Part shown: positions 10,644 to 23,215 of the stretch, in pieces | Layout of the letters: each line of letters starts with the position of its first letter | Position numbering within the stretch: the first letter of the stretch is position 1 | NCBI GenBank assembly: GCA_002197995.1 | Contig: NGZR01000001.1 | Coordinates: 7,254,001 to 7,318,000 of the forward strand | Source: Gaeumannomyces sp. JS-464 | Taxonomy: Eukaryota; Ascomycota; Sordariomycetes; Magnaporthales; Magnaporthaceae | Length of the DNA: 64,000 nucleotides | Reading direction: 5' to 3' | Translations under genes and position numbers: made by a program | The notes under the pieces: model-generated | Databases searched by the model: none | What the model was told of the DNA's origin: nothing | What the model saw: only the letters and a program-made list of their open reading frames with translations

Positions 10644-13600
10644 CTACGACGCCTCAACAACAAGGTTGAAAAGGTCGCCGCCGCAGCCGTTGTCGCCATG
10701 GAAGATGCCCATCACTTCCTTACAATTGCCTAGTTTGGCGTATTGCGCGCCGTTGGGCCCGCCCTCGTGGCAGGTGATGGTGCTGCCGTCGGCGGACCGG
10801 GCGCACACGATCTCGTATGCGGGGATGGCCGCCAGGCCGCTGGGCGCGATGACGGCCAGGCGCGAGTCCTGGTCGATGACGGCGGCCACGGGGCTGTCGG
10901 CGTTGTCGACCGAGTAGAGCGTGGTGGCGGCCGCGCCGGTGCCAAAGTACCAGGTCGACGCCTTGGACGCGTCGGCGGTGAAGCCGATCAGGTGCGACAT
11001 GCCGCCCTTGCCGATGCCCAGGTCCTTCCAGTCGACCAGCGTCAGGTACTCCCCTGACAGGGCGCCGCTGGCGGGCCGCAGGCGGAACATGGCCGGTGCC
11101 CCGCTGGAGCTGGGGGTGGCCTGCGTCGAGGTCGAAGATGAGGTCTCGGTGCTGCTGCTGGTGCTAGCGGCGTCGGTGGTGGCTGTGGATGAATCGCTAG
11201 AGGCGATCGAGGTCACCTCGATGGCGCTAGTCGACGTCGCAGAGTCGGTCTCAGAGGCCGCGCCCGTCGCCTCGGTCGATGAAGAAGTGGCCGTGGTCTC
11301 AGTTGACGAAGAAGCAGCCGTGGTTGAGCTCGTCTCAGTGCTGCTCGCAGAGGTTGAGGCATCCGTGACGCCGGCGTCAATAGGTCCACCAGAGACGCTC
11401 GCGGTGCTGGAAGCAGTGATGGAGGCATCGGTCGCCGTCGCCGAGGAAGCATCTGTGGCAGCAGTTGACGAGGCTGTTTCGGTTGATGCAGTCGAGGAGC
11501 CAATATCAGTGGGGCAGTGGACGAGATCGAGTCTGCGGAAGTAGTAGACGAGCCGGCATCAATCGACGCAGTTGAAGAGGTCGCATCCGTGGAGGCAGTA
11601 AATGAGGCGGAATCAGTCGAGGCTGTTGATGAGATCGCATCGGTCGCAGCAGTCGACGAGGTCGCGTCGGTGGAAGTGGCCGCATCTATGGTGGCAGATG
11701 GAGCGACTGTATCGGTCGAAGTGGAAGATCCATCCGTTGAGGCAGTGGAAGAAGTCACACTAGTCTCAGAGGTAGAAGTAGCATCGCCAAAAGTGGCAGA
11801 ATGAGAAACCGTCTCAGAGGCTGCATCTGTCGAGACAGTGGAAGAGACAGCATCCGTCGAAGCCGTTGTGGAGGCGGTATCAACGAGGCCGAGGTAGTCG
11901 AAGAAACCGCATCAGTTGGGGCAGTTGAAGATGTCACGTCAGTTGAGGCAGTAGAAGAAGTTGCATCGGTCGAAGCGGTAGAAGGCGCCGCATCCGTCGA
12001 AGCAGTCGAGGCAGCCGCCGAGGTTGCATCAGCTGAAGCTGCATCGGCTGAGGTAGTTGAAGCACCGTATCGGTGGAGGCAGTGGAAGATTCTGTGGAAG
12101 AAGTCACATCAGTCGACGCCGTCGACGAAGCTACGTCAGTTGAGAGCGGAAGAAACCTCGCCGGTAAAGGTGGTGGAAGAAACCCCATCGGTAAAGGCGG
12201 TGGATGATTCTGTAGACGAGGTCGCATCAGTTGACGCGGTAGACGGAGTTGCGCTAGTCGAGACAGGGTCAGTCACAACCGGCGCCCCAGCCTCAGTTGT
12301 AGTTGAAGAGGTCACTTCGGTTGTTGAAGACACAGTGATGTCAGTCGGGGCGGAGGAGGAAGCATCCGTGGTGGACTGGGACGAAGGCTCGCTGTTTGTG
12401 ACCGTGGTGGAGGTCAGATCAGTGCTGGCAGCCCTGCTAGACGAGGCCGTGTCGGTGCTGGAAGCAGATGTAGAGGAGACGTCGGTGCTAGTTGAGTCGC
12501 TGGAGGTGGCACTCTTTATGGCATCTGTGACGCCAGCGGTTGCAGTGGTCGAGGCCGTGTCAGTCGAAGTCTCGGAGCCCGTAGTAAATGTAGCAGGAGC
12601 CTCGGTAGTATCGGAGCCAGTAGCCGACGTGGTGGGAGTCTCGGTACTAAAGTGGCCGTGGTGGATTGGCTGACGGCACCATCCACAGGCCCGCCAGTGG
12701 TGCTGGAGGACACATCTGAATGTGTGGATGTCTCAGTGCTCACCGTGGTGGCATCTGTGGATGTGCCACTGCTAACAGTGGTGGTCTCGGTGCTGCTTGC
12801 AGAGGTAGCTTCGCCTGCAGATGTGATAGAAGCGGTGGAGGCCTCTGTCGAGGATGAAGCACCGCTCGAGACGGCATAACCCCCAGTGGTCGAGGCATTG
12901 GCGGCGTCAGCCGTCGCTGTAGCGGTGCTGCCCTGAGACGAAGAGGCATCAGAGACAGCAGAAGTGCTCGCCTCGTTGGTGGCAGCGTCAGCAGTCGTAG
13001 TAGCAGTGCCGCTCTGAGATGACGAGGCATCAGAGCCGATAGGTGTGCTGGTCTCGACGCTAGAGATGCTCGAGTCGCTAGTGCCGGCAGCAGACGCCCC
13101 TTTCACCGTGACAGTAACAGTCTCGACGGCCCGCCCGCCCAACGGTCGAAGTCTGGGTGTTGGTAACGGTGGCGTCGACGGACCGCACAATGGTCTGAAA
13201 TGTGGTCCCGGGTTGGGCGGTCGTGGTGATGAACTCATAGACGGTCTGAACAGGAGTCAGCAGAGTGATGGTAGACGGCTCCACCCCCACGCAGGAGCAG
13301 GCGCTCGCATACTTCTTGTTGAGGCAGGCTATGGCATACATGGGGAAGCCAAGGTTGAAGAAGCCTGCGCGCTTCGCCACGGGGCCTCGGTGACATAGGC
13401 CGTCGCAGTGCTGGCAAACGGTTTTGATCTGAAAGTCGGATCGGCGTCAGTCTCACAAAACCCATCTAGAATGCGAAAGCGACATTGGCGGCCCGCGTGG
13501 CCAAGAGAGATTATACTTACGACCTGGACCGCCTGGTAGACCGTGAGAAAGTTGGTGGCATCGACCGTGACATCGGCAGTGTTCCATCCACCGCCAACCA

Positions 13601-13884
13601 GCTGAGTGATGGTCGTAGTGAAGGTCCTGTTTTGCACACACGATCCAGTTAGTCCTGTTGATATTTCAGGGGCGCATTCAAGGGGGAAGCGCATACGACG
13701 TGGCCGGAGTTACGGTAGTGTGGAGGTACGAATAGCACTCCGCCCTCCGCGACGGGTACTGCGTGGCACGGACGGCACGAAGGCAGTTGTTGGCCGCGCA
13801 TGCCCGGGGGTTGAGCTCCCCGCGGGGGTGCGCCGCCGCCGTCGCGAGGAGCGGGAGCAAGGTGAGGGCCGCAGAGTGCTTCAT
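10644..13884 (-). CDS. Ser/Thr-rich secreted wall/adhesin-like protein, reading frame broken several times
   Basis: The start at 13884 begins a signal peptide (MKHSAALTLLPLLATAAA) followed by a Cys-bearing N-terminus (ACAANNCLRAV). Introns with donors near 13694 and 13518 lead to a Thr-rich region and ASACSCVGVEPSTITLLTP. From ~13140 to ~11100 the product is almost entirely Ser/Thr/Ala/Asp in variants of SSTASTD, a mucin-like stalk. It ends in a globular, Gly-containing C-terminal domain (FRLRPASGALSGEYLTLVDW ... NGCGGDLFNLVVEAS). The stalk is readable only by changing frame near 13140, 12645, 12145, 12068, 11890 and 11520; the first change sits in a GGGC tandem repeat. No GPI site is evident. 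It is probably a cell-surface glycoprotein. The breaks may be consensus errors or true decay. Confidence 0.65.
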
Positions 13885-15404
13885 GGCGGGCTTTTCCGTG
13901 TGGATAACGAGGGTTATATAAGACCCCCCTTCCTTCCCCGAAATGAGTGGAAGTATCAGGAAAGACAAATGAAAGGATCCTGTAGTAGAAGCGAGCGCGG
14001 GAAAGAGAGCCCGATGTAGGAAAAGAGAGTGATAACCGCAATTATCAGTCGAAAGAATGGAAAGGCGGTGCTGGCGTGCCGCTGGTGGATGAGGACCGGG
14101 GATAGACGAAAGAGGCATACTGGCCAGCAGCTCACCATCATTTATATCGGCCTTTCAGCATGCTCACCTCTACCAACCAGCCGACCTACACGCCAAGGAT
14201 CTTGCCTTCCTGCCTCGTCCTGCCCACCATCACCACGGCCGTGCTTTCAGCTGAGGAGCGTGCCGACTCTGGACCAAGCGTTTCGCCGCCGCTCGACGAC
14301 ATGCCAGCCCAACTCCATGGCAAATTTCAGATGACTCAACCTCTCGAATGCAATCTACAGAGCGGGAATACGAAAACATCGGGAGAGCGCATCCCACGAA
14401 AAACCCGGTCCGCGGCGGCTCGAGATGTTTGGCCACCAGCGCCAGCGGGCGGAGTGCGCTTCACACGGACCGTACCCGAGAGAAGAAGAGCCAGGTTCTT
14501 TTTACTTGCTTGGGGCGGCTTCCAGCTCCACGGATCCAGGATCAGACGTTCAGGTGCTTTGGCACGGGCGAGTGGCGGCCTCGCTCAGCTGCTAAGCCTG
14601 CCCACTTAGCTTTGCTCGGGTAGCTTTTGAGGGAAGCGCGGGAGAAAAATAAGAAGGGGGGAGGATGGTGATTAGTGAATACCTGGATTGTGGCAGCGAA
14701 CGCACAGCCCCAGCTACAAATCTAGTATGACAGGAGCGAGGCTAGATTTTCAGGCTTGGGCCCTCAAAACCACTGGTTCCAGCACCGCTTTGGTCGACGG
14801 CTGTCCGTGACTTGAATCAAGGACCAAGCTTTTTGAACAACCAGCGCGGGTTGAATCAGAACCCGGTTAGTCAGTGCTCCATCCGTCGGATTTGTTCTCC
14901 AGCATAGGCGGGCGACCACGACTGCGCAAACCCATTTGAGCGCTGTCAGGCGGCTGTCGAAGCTTTGTCCACCACCTAAGTGCTTCGTCCGTATCCTCCA
15001 TTGACAGCATATATGCATACTCTGCCTCGGAAAAAGGGCCAAGCTTTTTGGCACGGCCTATCTATGACAGGACGGATGGTGTCATTCTGGCCCTTACGAA
15101 GGCCCATCCACGGATCTATCGAAATATCCCCTTCAGCTGCAGCCATACGCCTTCCCCACAGACCCGAAATACGAGCGGTGAACCACTTGGGAGGATCTCG
15201 CGTATGCCATATACAACGAAATGAAATTCCGGAATGCTCCATTATCTTCCCGTCGCAGGGCCAGTACATGATGCTGTAAATCCAACGCAAGAAACCAAAA
15301 CTCTTCATGTACTCGTGTCATTAACCATAGAAGCCATCGTTCTCATGAGAACAGTCGCGATACCACAGAATCAAGAAAGAGAAACAAGGGACAATAAAAG
15401 GTCA
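13885..15404. other. Intergenic, no supported gene
   Basis: Promoter side of the Ser/Thr-rich gene and 3' flank of the His/Ser/Arg-rich gene. The 150-residue open frame at 14160-14609 (+) has no recognisable composition or domain and is not annotated. The sequence TTATATAAG near 13914-13922, 30 bases before the Ser/Thr-rich gene's start codon, is a possible TATA element on the minus strand. Confidence 0.5.
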
Positions 15405-16545
15405 TCAACGTTTGTGGCGGTGTATAGGAGATCCCATCTGCTGGGCAAAGTTTCTGCCGACATTGTGAATCTGTAGCTGCTTCTCTTCGGCAGTCTTGCC
15501 TACTGGGTTCATGACCAGGTTGCTCAAGGCCGCGTTGGTGACCTGGCGCAGGACTGCGTGTCTCTTGCCGCCTCCGATCCCGGGGTTCTTGTTAGCGATG
15601 AAACCGTCAACGAGGGCAGCTCCGACCCCCGCCGTAGCCACTTGGGCCCCCTTGGTGCCGATCCATTGGCCGGGCTTGTCATGGGCTTTCAGTGCCGCCA
15701 TTGTTCTGGCCTCGAGGGCGCAACGTGCCGCCGCCGACCACGGGATGTCCCCGAAGGCGCCGCCGCCGCCGCCTTTACTGCCGCTCCTGCTGCGGCCGCC
15801 GTCTCCGTTCCTGTCCTTGCTCTTGCTGCCGCTGCCAAAGCTCATGCTTCGGGTCTTCTTCTGGTTTTCGGCCGAGCTGGGCGGGTACTTTGACTTCAAG
15901 GAGGAGCCCCCATGCCGGCTGCGTCGGTTGTGCGACGAAGACGGGGATACTTGCGGCTTGGCGGAGGCGGTGCAGAACTCGACTGGCGGCGAGGCATGGG
16001 CGGCGCGCCACGCCTGCCGCGAGACTCTTGGTGGTGATCGTCATCCTCATCGTCGTGGTGGCGATGATGGCGGCTATGGCTCGTCCTCCGTGGAGATGAG
16101 CGTCTCGATGGCTCTCTCCGAGACAAGGATCGGTGGTGCCGGCTGCCAAAGTAGTCGTCGCCCTCCCTCGTGTCGTGAGCGCTAGGCCGCGGTTGCGATC
16201 TGGACCTCCAGCCAGCACTCTCATCACCAGAGAGATAGTACTTATCCCTCGGGTCGTAGTAGTCGTCGTCGCCGTGGTGATGCCGGCCCCTCGTTCCGTC
16301 GTCTTGGTGATGCCTGCTGTCGGGCGAGCGTCGACGGGTCGAACTCATCCTGGTGGGACGGCTCGCACTCTTCTCGGTGTGTATGGGTCCGCATCATAGT
16401 CCTCATAACGATGCCTGTGCCGAGGGGAGCTTTCATCGCGAAGACATGTGCACTGTCGCGGTCGTAGCCATAGTCGTCTCGGTGGGAACGGTGGTGGCGG
16501 TGGTGATGATCATCTTGAGACAGAATGTCTGCGGCTGCTCCCCAT
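15405..16545 (-). CDS. His/Ser/Arg-rich protein with conserved C-terminal Ala/Gly domain, frame broken
   Basis: The likely start is MGSSRRHSVSR (16545). The N-terminal two thirds is a disordered, charged region (DDHHHRHHRSHRDDYGYDRD, DESSPRHRHRYEDYDADPY, RRSPDSRHHQDDG) readable only by switching frame near 16520, 16440, 16345 and 15930. The C-terminal 120 residues form a fungal conserved module (WSAAARCALEARTMAALKAH, GAQVATAGVGAALVDGFI, RHAVLRQVTNAALSNLV). This Ala/Gly-rich tail is found at the end of many filamentous-fungal proteins with RS/DY-rich bodies (family knowledge from memory); its function is unknown. The composition would suit an RNA-binding or condensate-forming protein, but that is inference. 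Confidence 0.6.
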
Positions 16546-18619
16546 CTTCCAATCTTTTAAGCGTATTATGTAGTGTTGCTGTTTGGTGATTCTTTGCGCC
16601 ACCAGACGCCGTGTCTGCGCATCAGCTACAGACAGCTATGGGATGAGTGGGACGACGGTAGCAGCGGTAGATAGAGGTAAGGAGGTAGTATAAACTGATA
16701 TTGGTAATCCTTGGCGAGGATCAGCAACGTACGCGAAATCCTTCCAGGGATGCGGTGGTGTGCTGAATGCCGAGGCCGCGTTTGAGATTTCAGGAAAAGG
16801 GGCAAAGGCTGTAATTGCGGAGGCGAAGAGAAAGGGAACATCAAGGAGGGACATAAACAGTTTTTTCTTCTTAGACCCCTAGGCGGATTTCGTCGTCGGA
16901 GGCGGGATGGCTCCGTCCGGCTGGGCCAGATGGGACACAATGCCTAAAACATTGCAGCGCAGCGTCAGTCCGATAAGGTGCATGCTACTACCACCCTTCT
17001 GCTAGATCCTGATGCAAACAAATTTACCAGCCCAGCCCCATCCCGTCCGTCCGGCCTGTGGTTCGCGCAGGGACGGCAGACGCTTCGCTGGCAAAAAGCC
17101 TCATCAAACAAGCTTCAATGTGAGGCTGGCGGGAATAGCGTCACTGCGTGCCGATCCCTCCTGTGGGCATCCCCGCCATTGGCCCGTCCGGGAGGTAACT
17201 CCATATATTGTGGATCCCTCGCTTCGCCTGAAAATGGAACCGCGGTCGCCCGTCAAACGCAGGACCGGGGTTCTAGGCTCTGTCGTGCAATGATGTCATG
17301 GCCTTGGCCCGAGAATCTGCCAGCCATGCCAGCCAAGGCCTGGCCGGCGCCCTTCGCCTGGGTTTGTCCACACGATCCATCACCAACCATCGCCGCAACA
17401 CCATATCCCGAATCGACATCGGACAGCACTACTTGTCCATTCAAGCTACTCCGTGTGTTAGCCGCGACTATCCTGCGCACCCCTTCATCTCTTTCCATCC
17501 CGAGGGGGATTTTTCTTTCGATCTCCTGGCTGCTGTCTTCTCAACGGTCATATCCCTCAAACCACCGTCCATCCACCCCAAGCCACCCAGTCCGGTTAAC
17601 CACACACCGCTCTGCATCAGACCCTACGCAATGCACGCCACGACTGCACTTGCCCGGGCTGGATTACCATATGCTCCTTGCCTCGATGTGTGGTCCCAAC
17701 AACTGCCGACTGCATGGTCAAGTGACTGTTAGGTTGAGTCTTCAGTTTCCGTTGCACACTGCTGCCTTTTCTGTGGGCTGCCATGGCCACCGCTTCTCTT
17801 ACGTCAATACCATTGCACCTTAGGCCCTGTCCGTGGCTGTGAACTCTGCAGGCAGAGCCAGACCACTCAGGGGAGCGTTGCAGCGGCGCAGCGGTGCCTA
17901 GAGTTCCTGGCTGCTCAACTACTCCGTTAGCTCGCTGTGATGCAGCTTGGGTGTACTATTTGTGTTCTAGCCGAGTTTTCCGAGACATTTCCCTCATCGT
18001 TACAGTTGGGAAGTCTTGGAGGGTTGTGATACCCTAATCTTGGCATCGAAGATTCCATCTCTCTATATCCACCAGGCGCCGGCCTGCATTCTGCCGCGGA
18101 TTCTAGAGAAGTGATGCTAGAACCAGCCATTCAAGACACTGTCTGACGGGAAAATATCACCACTGCCCCGTTTCGAGCCCGCCCGGCCTGGGCTCCCGCC
18201 GTTGGTGAGCTCGTACGGCATAGGACGTTTGCGCCTAGTCACACCCTCCAAACGGGCAGCTATGCCGCGCTGCTATCGCATTTTCTGGGTAGTTCAGCCT
18301 CCTTCGTTGTGCGCCATGCCCGATGCCGTCAGACTGCAGCGGCATCTCGTCTGTTGGACATGGTGCCAGCCACGTCAGCTCTGAGCCAGCACTTCATCTG
18401 CTAACCGCGGCTGGTTATGGAGGTAGACGCGGCTTTTGGAGCTTCGACGCTCTCCAACCAACCTTAGCTAGACGTCATAATAACAGACCTCTTATTGTTG
18501 ACCGATTTACCATGGTCAGTTATCGAAATAGCTAGAATACTAACGGCATGACAGGCTGACTACAATAGGTTCCCGGGTAGGTACGCAGACAAAATTCCAC
18601 CCACCCTTTACCCGACGCT
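16546..18619. other. Intergenic, no supported gene
   Basis: Contains a 281-codon open frame (16978-17823, +) and a Pro/Ser-rich one on the minus strand at 16626-16940. Neither has a domain, plausible splice continuation or protein-like composition. I see no RNA gene here. Confidence 0.5.
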
Positions 18620-19645
18620 TTAGGCAGCTCGTCGCTCGCGGCCGCTGATGAGGTACAGCGCAGCCCGCACGTCGAGCAGCGGGTCAGCAGATGGCTCGAC
18701 GCCCTCGACGCGCGGGACGGGGTCGAAGATGACCGTCTTCTGCTGCGCCGCGTCCTCATCCTGGGGCATCTCGGCGTCCAGGCTCAGAGTCCCCAGCTCG
18801 ACCAGCTCCCTGTCTTCCGGCCAGAGCTGCGAGCTGTCAGTAACGTCTCCCTCCGCCGCCACCTGAGCGACGAGCTTGAAAGAGATGGGCCCCTTTTCGA
18901 GCAGGCCGGGCAGGCCCTCGAACAGGTATCCCCCGCCCCTGGCCTTGCCTCCTCGCCCGAGATGTGCTTCACCCGGCGAGGGGTACCCAGCGGTACCTGA
19001 TGAAGGTCTCCTTGCCGTCGGCGGCCACCAGCTTGTAGGCGTGGATGGCGTAGTAGGCGTCGCTGGCGAAGCTCTCGGGGAACGGCTTGGGCGCCTCGAC
19101 GAAGCGACGCGCGACCGGGTGCGACGCCACGTAGTCGCCCACGGACCCGTCGGCGAGGGACCGGAAGAAGGCCAGGGCGTCGTCCCCGTCGACGCCGGGG
19201 AACAGCGGGATGCTGTGCGCAATAATGTCGGTGTGGACCCGACGCGGCTCCGAGGCCAGCACGAAGCGCACGGCCAGGCCGCGCGGGTTGCCGTTGGCGT
19301 CGTCGTCGGGGAGCTGTGGGAGGCCCGTGCCGCTTGAGAAACGGGCCAGGGCGGGCGTCGAGGGCGAGGTGAAGTGCTGCGCCTTGGAGAGGGCGCCGGC
19401 GGCTGCCGTGGGAGTGGGTACCCGTCAGGAGACGGCCTTTGGCATGGGCTTTGAAGATTTCACAGCCAGGTTGTTAACACGCGCTCTATACACCTGGCGA
19501 CCATTCACTAATCAAGCACGCAGTTTCCAAGTCAATTCCCTTTCTTACCTGGACGGAATCCGGGATGGGGACCAAATATCCCCTTCAAGGTTGAGAGGAG
19601 GCCATTGCTGGTCTCGAGAACCTTTTCGTCAGTTGGGAGCGGCAT
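18620..19645 (-). CDS. Catalase-like haem protein (SrpA family)
   Basis: Exon 1 starts MPLPTDDEK-like at 19645 (literally MPLPTDEKVLETSNG) and ends GIFGPHPGFRP at a GTAAGA donor. A 100-nt intron (19548-19449) joins to AHAKGRLLTGT. The core shows family features: HAKG, LARFSSGTGLPQLPDDDANG, NPRGLAVRFVLA, RTDIIAHS-type HTDIIAHSIPLFPG, and FVEAPKPFPESFASDAYY. The C-terminal part is GGGYLFEGLPGLL followed by DSSQLWPEDRELVELGTLSL. Single-base breaks occur near 19418, 18973 and 18946, each repaired by one extra base. Homologues are small catalase-related peroxidases or peroxygenases; the substrate is unknown. No signal peptide is seen, so it is probably intracellular. Confidence 0.85.
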
Positions 19646-20740
19646 GGTTTATTGAGAATATTCGGTGGCCAGGCGCATGCGATGTCTATCCAGGGTTTCC
19701 TCTATCCTCCTGAGCATCTTCTCCATCCTGGAGCCTCATGGGATGCCCATATTTATAAGATGGGAGCAGAGGCTCGGCTCGTTTTAGGTTTCTGAAGCAC
19801 TTTTAGCTCCTTCTGCTCAGAATACCCCCTCTGAGTCTCTCTCGCCGCCACCTTCCTATCTCGTGGTCCCGCAAGTGACAGGAAGCTAGCTCATGCACCC
19901 CATGCATCTTGACGCTGCAACTATTTTAGGCCTTTCTTCATGCCACATTCTGATGATGAATGCTGCGAGGGTGATTGGTCCGCCTGTTGACGCCACTGAG
20001 CGCGGTACCAAGATCAAATAGACGACCCCTCAGTGTCGCTGACTGAGCAAATATTTGTGTATTTTTTGTTTACTTTGATAAGCGGGGACGGGAGAATGGA
20101 ATTTGGAATTGGTTGATCCTTCTCGACGACAAAATCCAACGCCAAGCAGCACGTTGGTCGGCGTCTCGCCGAGCTGCTCGCTTTTTCGCCTTTTTCCGTC
20201 TGCTCAGGGCGCTCGCTCCTGCCTCGGCCCACAGCTTGGCATCCTGATTTGGGAGCTTTCTTCATATCTTTTTATTTTCTTATTACTCAACTTCCCGACA
20301 AAATTCCCCCGCGCTGTGATATGAAGCTTGGACATGGAATTGCCGCCCTCCTTCAGTCGACGAAATATTGGCGGGAGGGGACTGAAATCACATATTGGAA
20401 TCTCGGTGGCACTTGAAGGCCAATTTTTCTTCCTCCTTTTCTTCTTCTTTTTTTGTCAGCGACTTTATTCATGTTGATCGCGTCGGGGAAGAAGCCGTGA
20501 CGCCTAGGAAATGGTATTCAGAGTTGCTTTCTACGTTCAGCTATACGAAAACCCCAACGCTCTGGGGGTGGGTACAGACATACATCCAAATAGTAGGCCC
20601 ATCATATCCGGTCTCATTTGATCACTGTGTTCTTTCTCTCCTTCTCTTTTTCTCCTTTTTTTCAGCGTCCCCTTTTCACACTAAAATTCCTTCCTTCACC
20701 AATCCTCTTCAAATTACATTAGAAGTTCCACCACCCGCGA
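19646..20740. other. Intergenic, no supported gene
   Basis: Upstream flank of the catalase-like gene and 3' flank of the deacetylase gene. T-rich and C/T-rich tracts occur around 20420-20460 and 20630-20690. No recognisable gene. Confidence 0.55.
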
Positions 20741-23215
20741 TTACGGCAAAGGCGGCGCGTTGGGGTCCATCATGCACTGGTCGACACGCATCAGCTGCTT
20801 GCCCGTCGCCTTCGCGATCTGTATGAACTGCCTGAGGTACGACACGGTGCTGGGGTAGAGGTAGTGCAGCACGACAAGGTTCCCGCCCTTGTTGACGTCG
20901 CGCTTGAAGGCGTCCAGCTGCTTCTCGGGCGTGGGCCCTTCGGCCCAGAGCCAATCCTCGACGTCGACACTACCAGTTAACGATGTAGGGCGAGTTGTTG
21001 CCCGTGGTCACCGCGAGGCGCTGGCGCATGCGGGCGCCTCGTTGCCAAAGGGCGGGCGGAAGTAGGACGTGTGCAGGCCGTTGAGCTGGTCCTTGACGGC
21101 CTGGATGTCGCGGTTGTACTCCCAGTCGATGGCGTCGTAGTCCGGGAGGCCCTCCATCTTGGGGTGTGTGTAAGAGTGCAGGGCGAGCTGGTGACCGCGG
21201 CCCATCATGTCGCGGTATATGGCGCTCAGGTTGGTCGAAAGGTCCTCGAGCGGGGCGCCGACGGTGAAGAAGGTGACCTTGATGTTCTCCTCACGGATGA
21301 TGTCCATGACCTGCTGCGCCAGGGCGGGCACGCCGTCGTCGATGGCGAAGGCGAACGAGTTGGGTCGCTTGCACGCAAAGACGAGGTTGCCGACGGCAGC
21401 TTGGCGGGGATGGTGAAGCCCGTGGGCACCTTGTCGACGATCTCGATCTTGGTCAGCTCGACCTGGTCGGCCGTGTAGAAGCCCTTGAGGGCGACGCCAA
21501 TGACGCGGGTGCGCTCGATGTTAAAGTGCGTGAGCGGGATGTAGATATCGGTCGCCGAGGCGTACCGCGCCGCCTCTATCGAGTCCCACGTCTCAGGGAA
21601 GGGCGCGATGTTCTCGTTGCACTGCTGGTTGTGCTGCTGCAGCGCCACGGTGAACTTGTTGCTGCCCGAATACGCGATATGGAGGTAGCCGCCGTCGAAG
21701 CTGGTCAGGTCGCGACACGTCGCCGCGATTTTGGTGTAGAAGGAGTAGTCAGGGTCAGTCGATTTGACGGTCAGCTTGCGCGTGCCCCATGTGAGCTTCA
21801 TGCCGTCGTCGGCGCCGTGCCAGTTTCCGAGAGAGTTCTGGTTCTTGTTGAAGTCGTCAATCACGAGCTTGGCCGAGGTCGGCCCCGCCGGGGCTGGCAC
21901 GGTGGGAGTAGCTCCAGTCGGCGGAGGCGACGCGGGCGGGATGTACTCCGAGACGGCGTTTCCACAGTAAAAGGACATGGGGCCGAAGGTGACGACCCCC
22001 GAGAACTCAGTGAAGAAGATCGAGTTCAGCTTGGTGATATCGACGTCGGGGAACTTGGAGAACGGGAAGCTATAAAGCTTGGTAGTTCCGTCGAAAGTCC
22101 ACCCAAGGTCGACTGTGGACTTGTACGAGAACTTGTCTTCCTGACCGCCGCAGGTAGAGGTAGAGGCCAGCTGGATGGCAAACTTGGCGTTCCTGGGAGC
22201 GTTGATCTTGAAGGAAATACCGCCGTACACATTCTGGGCATTGGTGCAGCCCAGCTGGCTGTAGAAGTACGAGCTGGCGTCCTTGGGCGTCAGAGTGACG
22301 GCGTTGGAGGCTGAAACCACAATGCTCTTCATGCTGCCCTCATCGCTCGTAGCCTTCAACATGGCGTTGTAGTACAGGAACGTCAGCCGAGACTGCGACT
22401 CCCAATCGTCAATCACAAGGTTCTTGCATGTCCCCGAGGCGGATGGCTGCGCGGAGGCTGTCGACGAAACCAGCGTCGAAGGCGCATTGGTGGTGGGGCT
22501 AGACGACGAGGTGGTAGACACGCGTGTAGATGAGGTCGGGGGCGACGAGGTTGGCGAGGCGCTCCGGGACGTCGAGCCAGTGGACGACGACTGGGAGCCA
22601 CCGCCAGTCGAGCACACGAACTGGATGTTTCCAATCTTCCACTGCTTGCCCTGAACCGAGAAGCCAGACCAGGAGAAGGCCGTCACAAAGTCGAGACGCG
22701 CGCCGCTGAAGGAGCTCAGAGGAACAGTCACGGTCTGGGTCGACGTGGACAGTCCGGTCACGGCGGTGAAAGCACTCTGGTAGCCTCCAGCCGCGTTGGC
22801 GCAGGTCGACTGATGCTGGAGCTCCAGCGTCAGGCTCGACCCGGCAGCCGGGGCCTGTGCGGTAAACGAGATCGCATTGTAGCCATCGGTGGTCGTCTTG
22901 CGGCAGCCGAACGACTCGTAGAAGTACGAGTTGGCTTTGGGGGTGAAGGTAAGGAGCCCTCCACTGACAGAGATCGATGACATGGTATTATCATCTACAC
23001 AGATTCATATTTGTTAGTCAATTCCTAATCAGACCGCTGGTCCACGCTACTTGATAGCGCAAGGGGATGCGAGACCTACCACTCGTATAGGAGCTAAGGC
23101 TGTTGGTGCGGGATGCCCATTTCGAGAAATCGTCGATGACAACATTCTTGGAGCAGGCAGCCTCGACGGCAGAACTTCCGAGGCCCAAGCCAACAATGAA
23201 GTTGACCAAACCCAT
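20741..23215 (-). CDS. Secreted polysaccharide deacetylase (CE4/NodB) with three repeated N-terminal modules
   Basis: The start MGLVNFIVGLGLGSSAVEA (23215) is a signal peptide. An intron with donor GTAGGT near 23080 joins to DDNTMSSISVSGG. Three similar modules of about 150 residues follow, each opening with a VIDDF/VIDDW motif (KNVVIDDFSKW, KNLVIDDWESQ, AKLVIDDFNKN) and containing paired Cys and aromatic beta-strands, separated by Ser/Thr/Pro linkers. They look like carbohydrate-binding beta-sandwiches (inference). The C-terminal domain has all CE4 motifs: FAFAIDDG, HSYTH, YFRPPFGNE, SVDVEDW and LVVLHYL. Single-base breaks near 21392, 21037 and 20971 interrupt this domain. It probably removes acetyl groups from chitin or a related wall polymer outside the cell. 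The stop is TAA at 20741. Confidence 0.85.

Noticed and set aside
11801..12673. Plus-strand 290-codon Val/Glu/Ala-rich open frame
   Set aside because: Antisense of the Ser/Thr-rich stalk; its repeats (SVEAVEE) are the complement of SSTASTD-type codons.
16978..17823. Plus-strand 281-codon open frame
   Set aside because: Ser/Pro/Arg-rich, no domain, no splice logic; typical of GC-rich non-coding sequence.
21526..22314. Plus-strand 262-codon open frame
   Set aside because: Antisense of the well-supported deacetylase gene; Arg/Val/Gly-rich with no domain.
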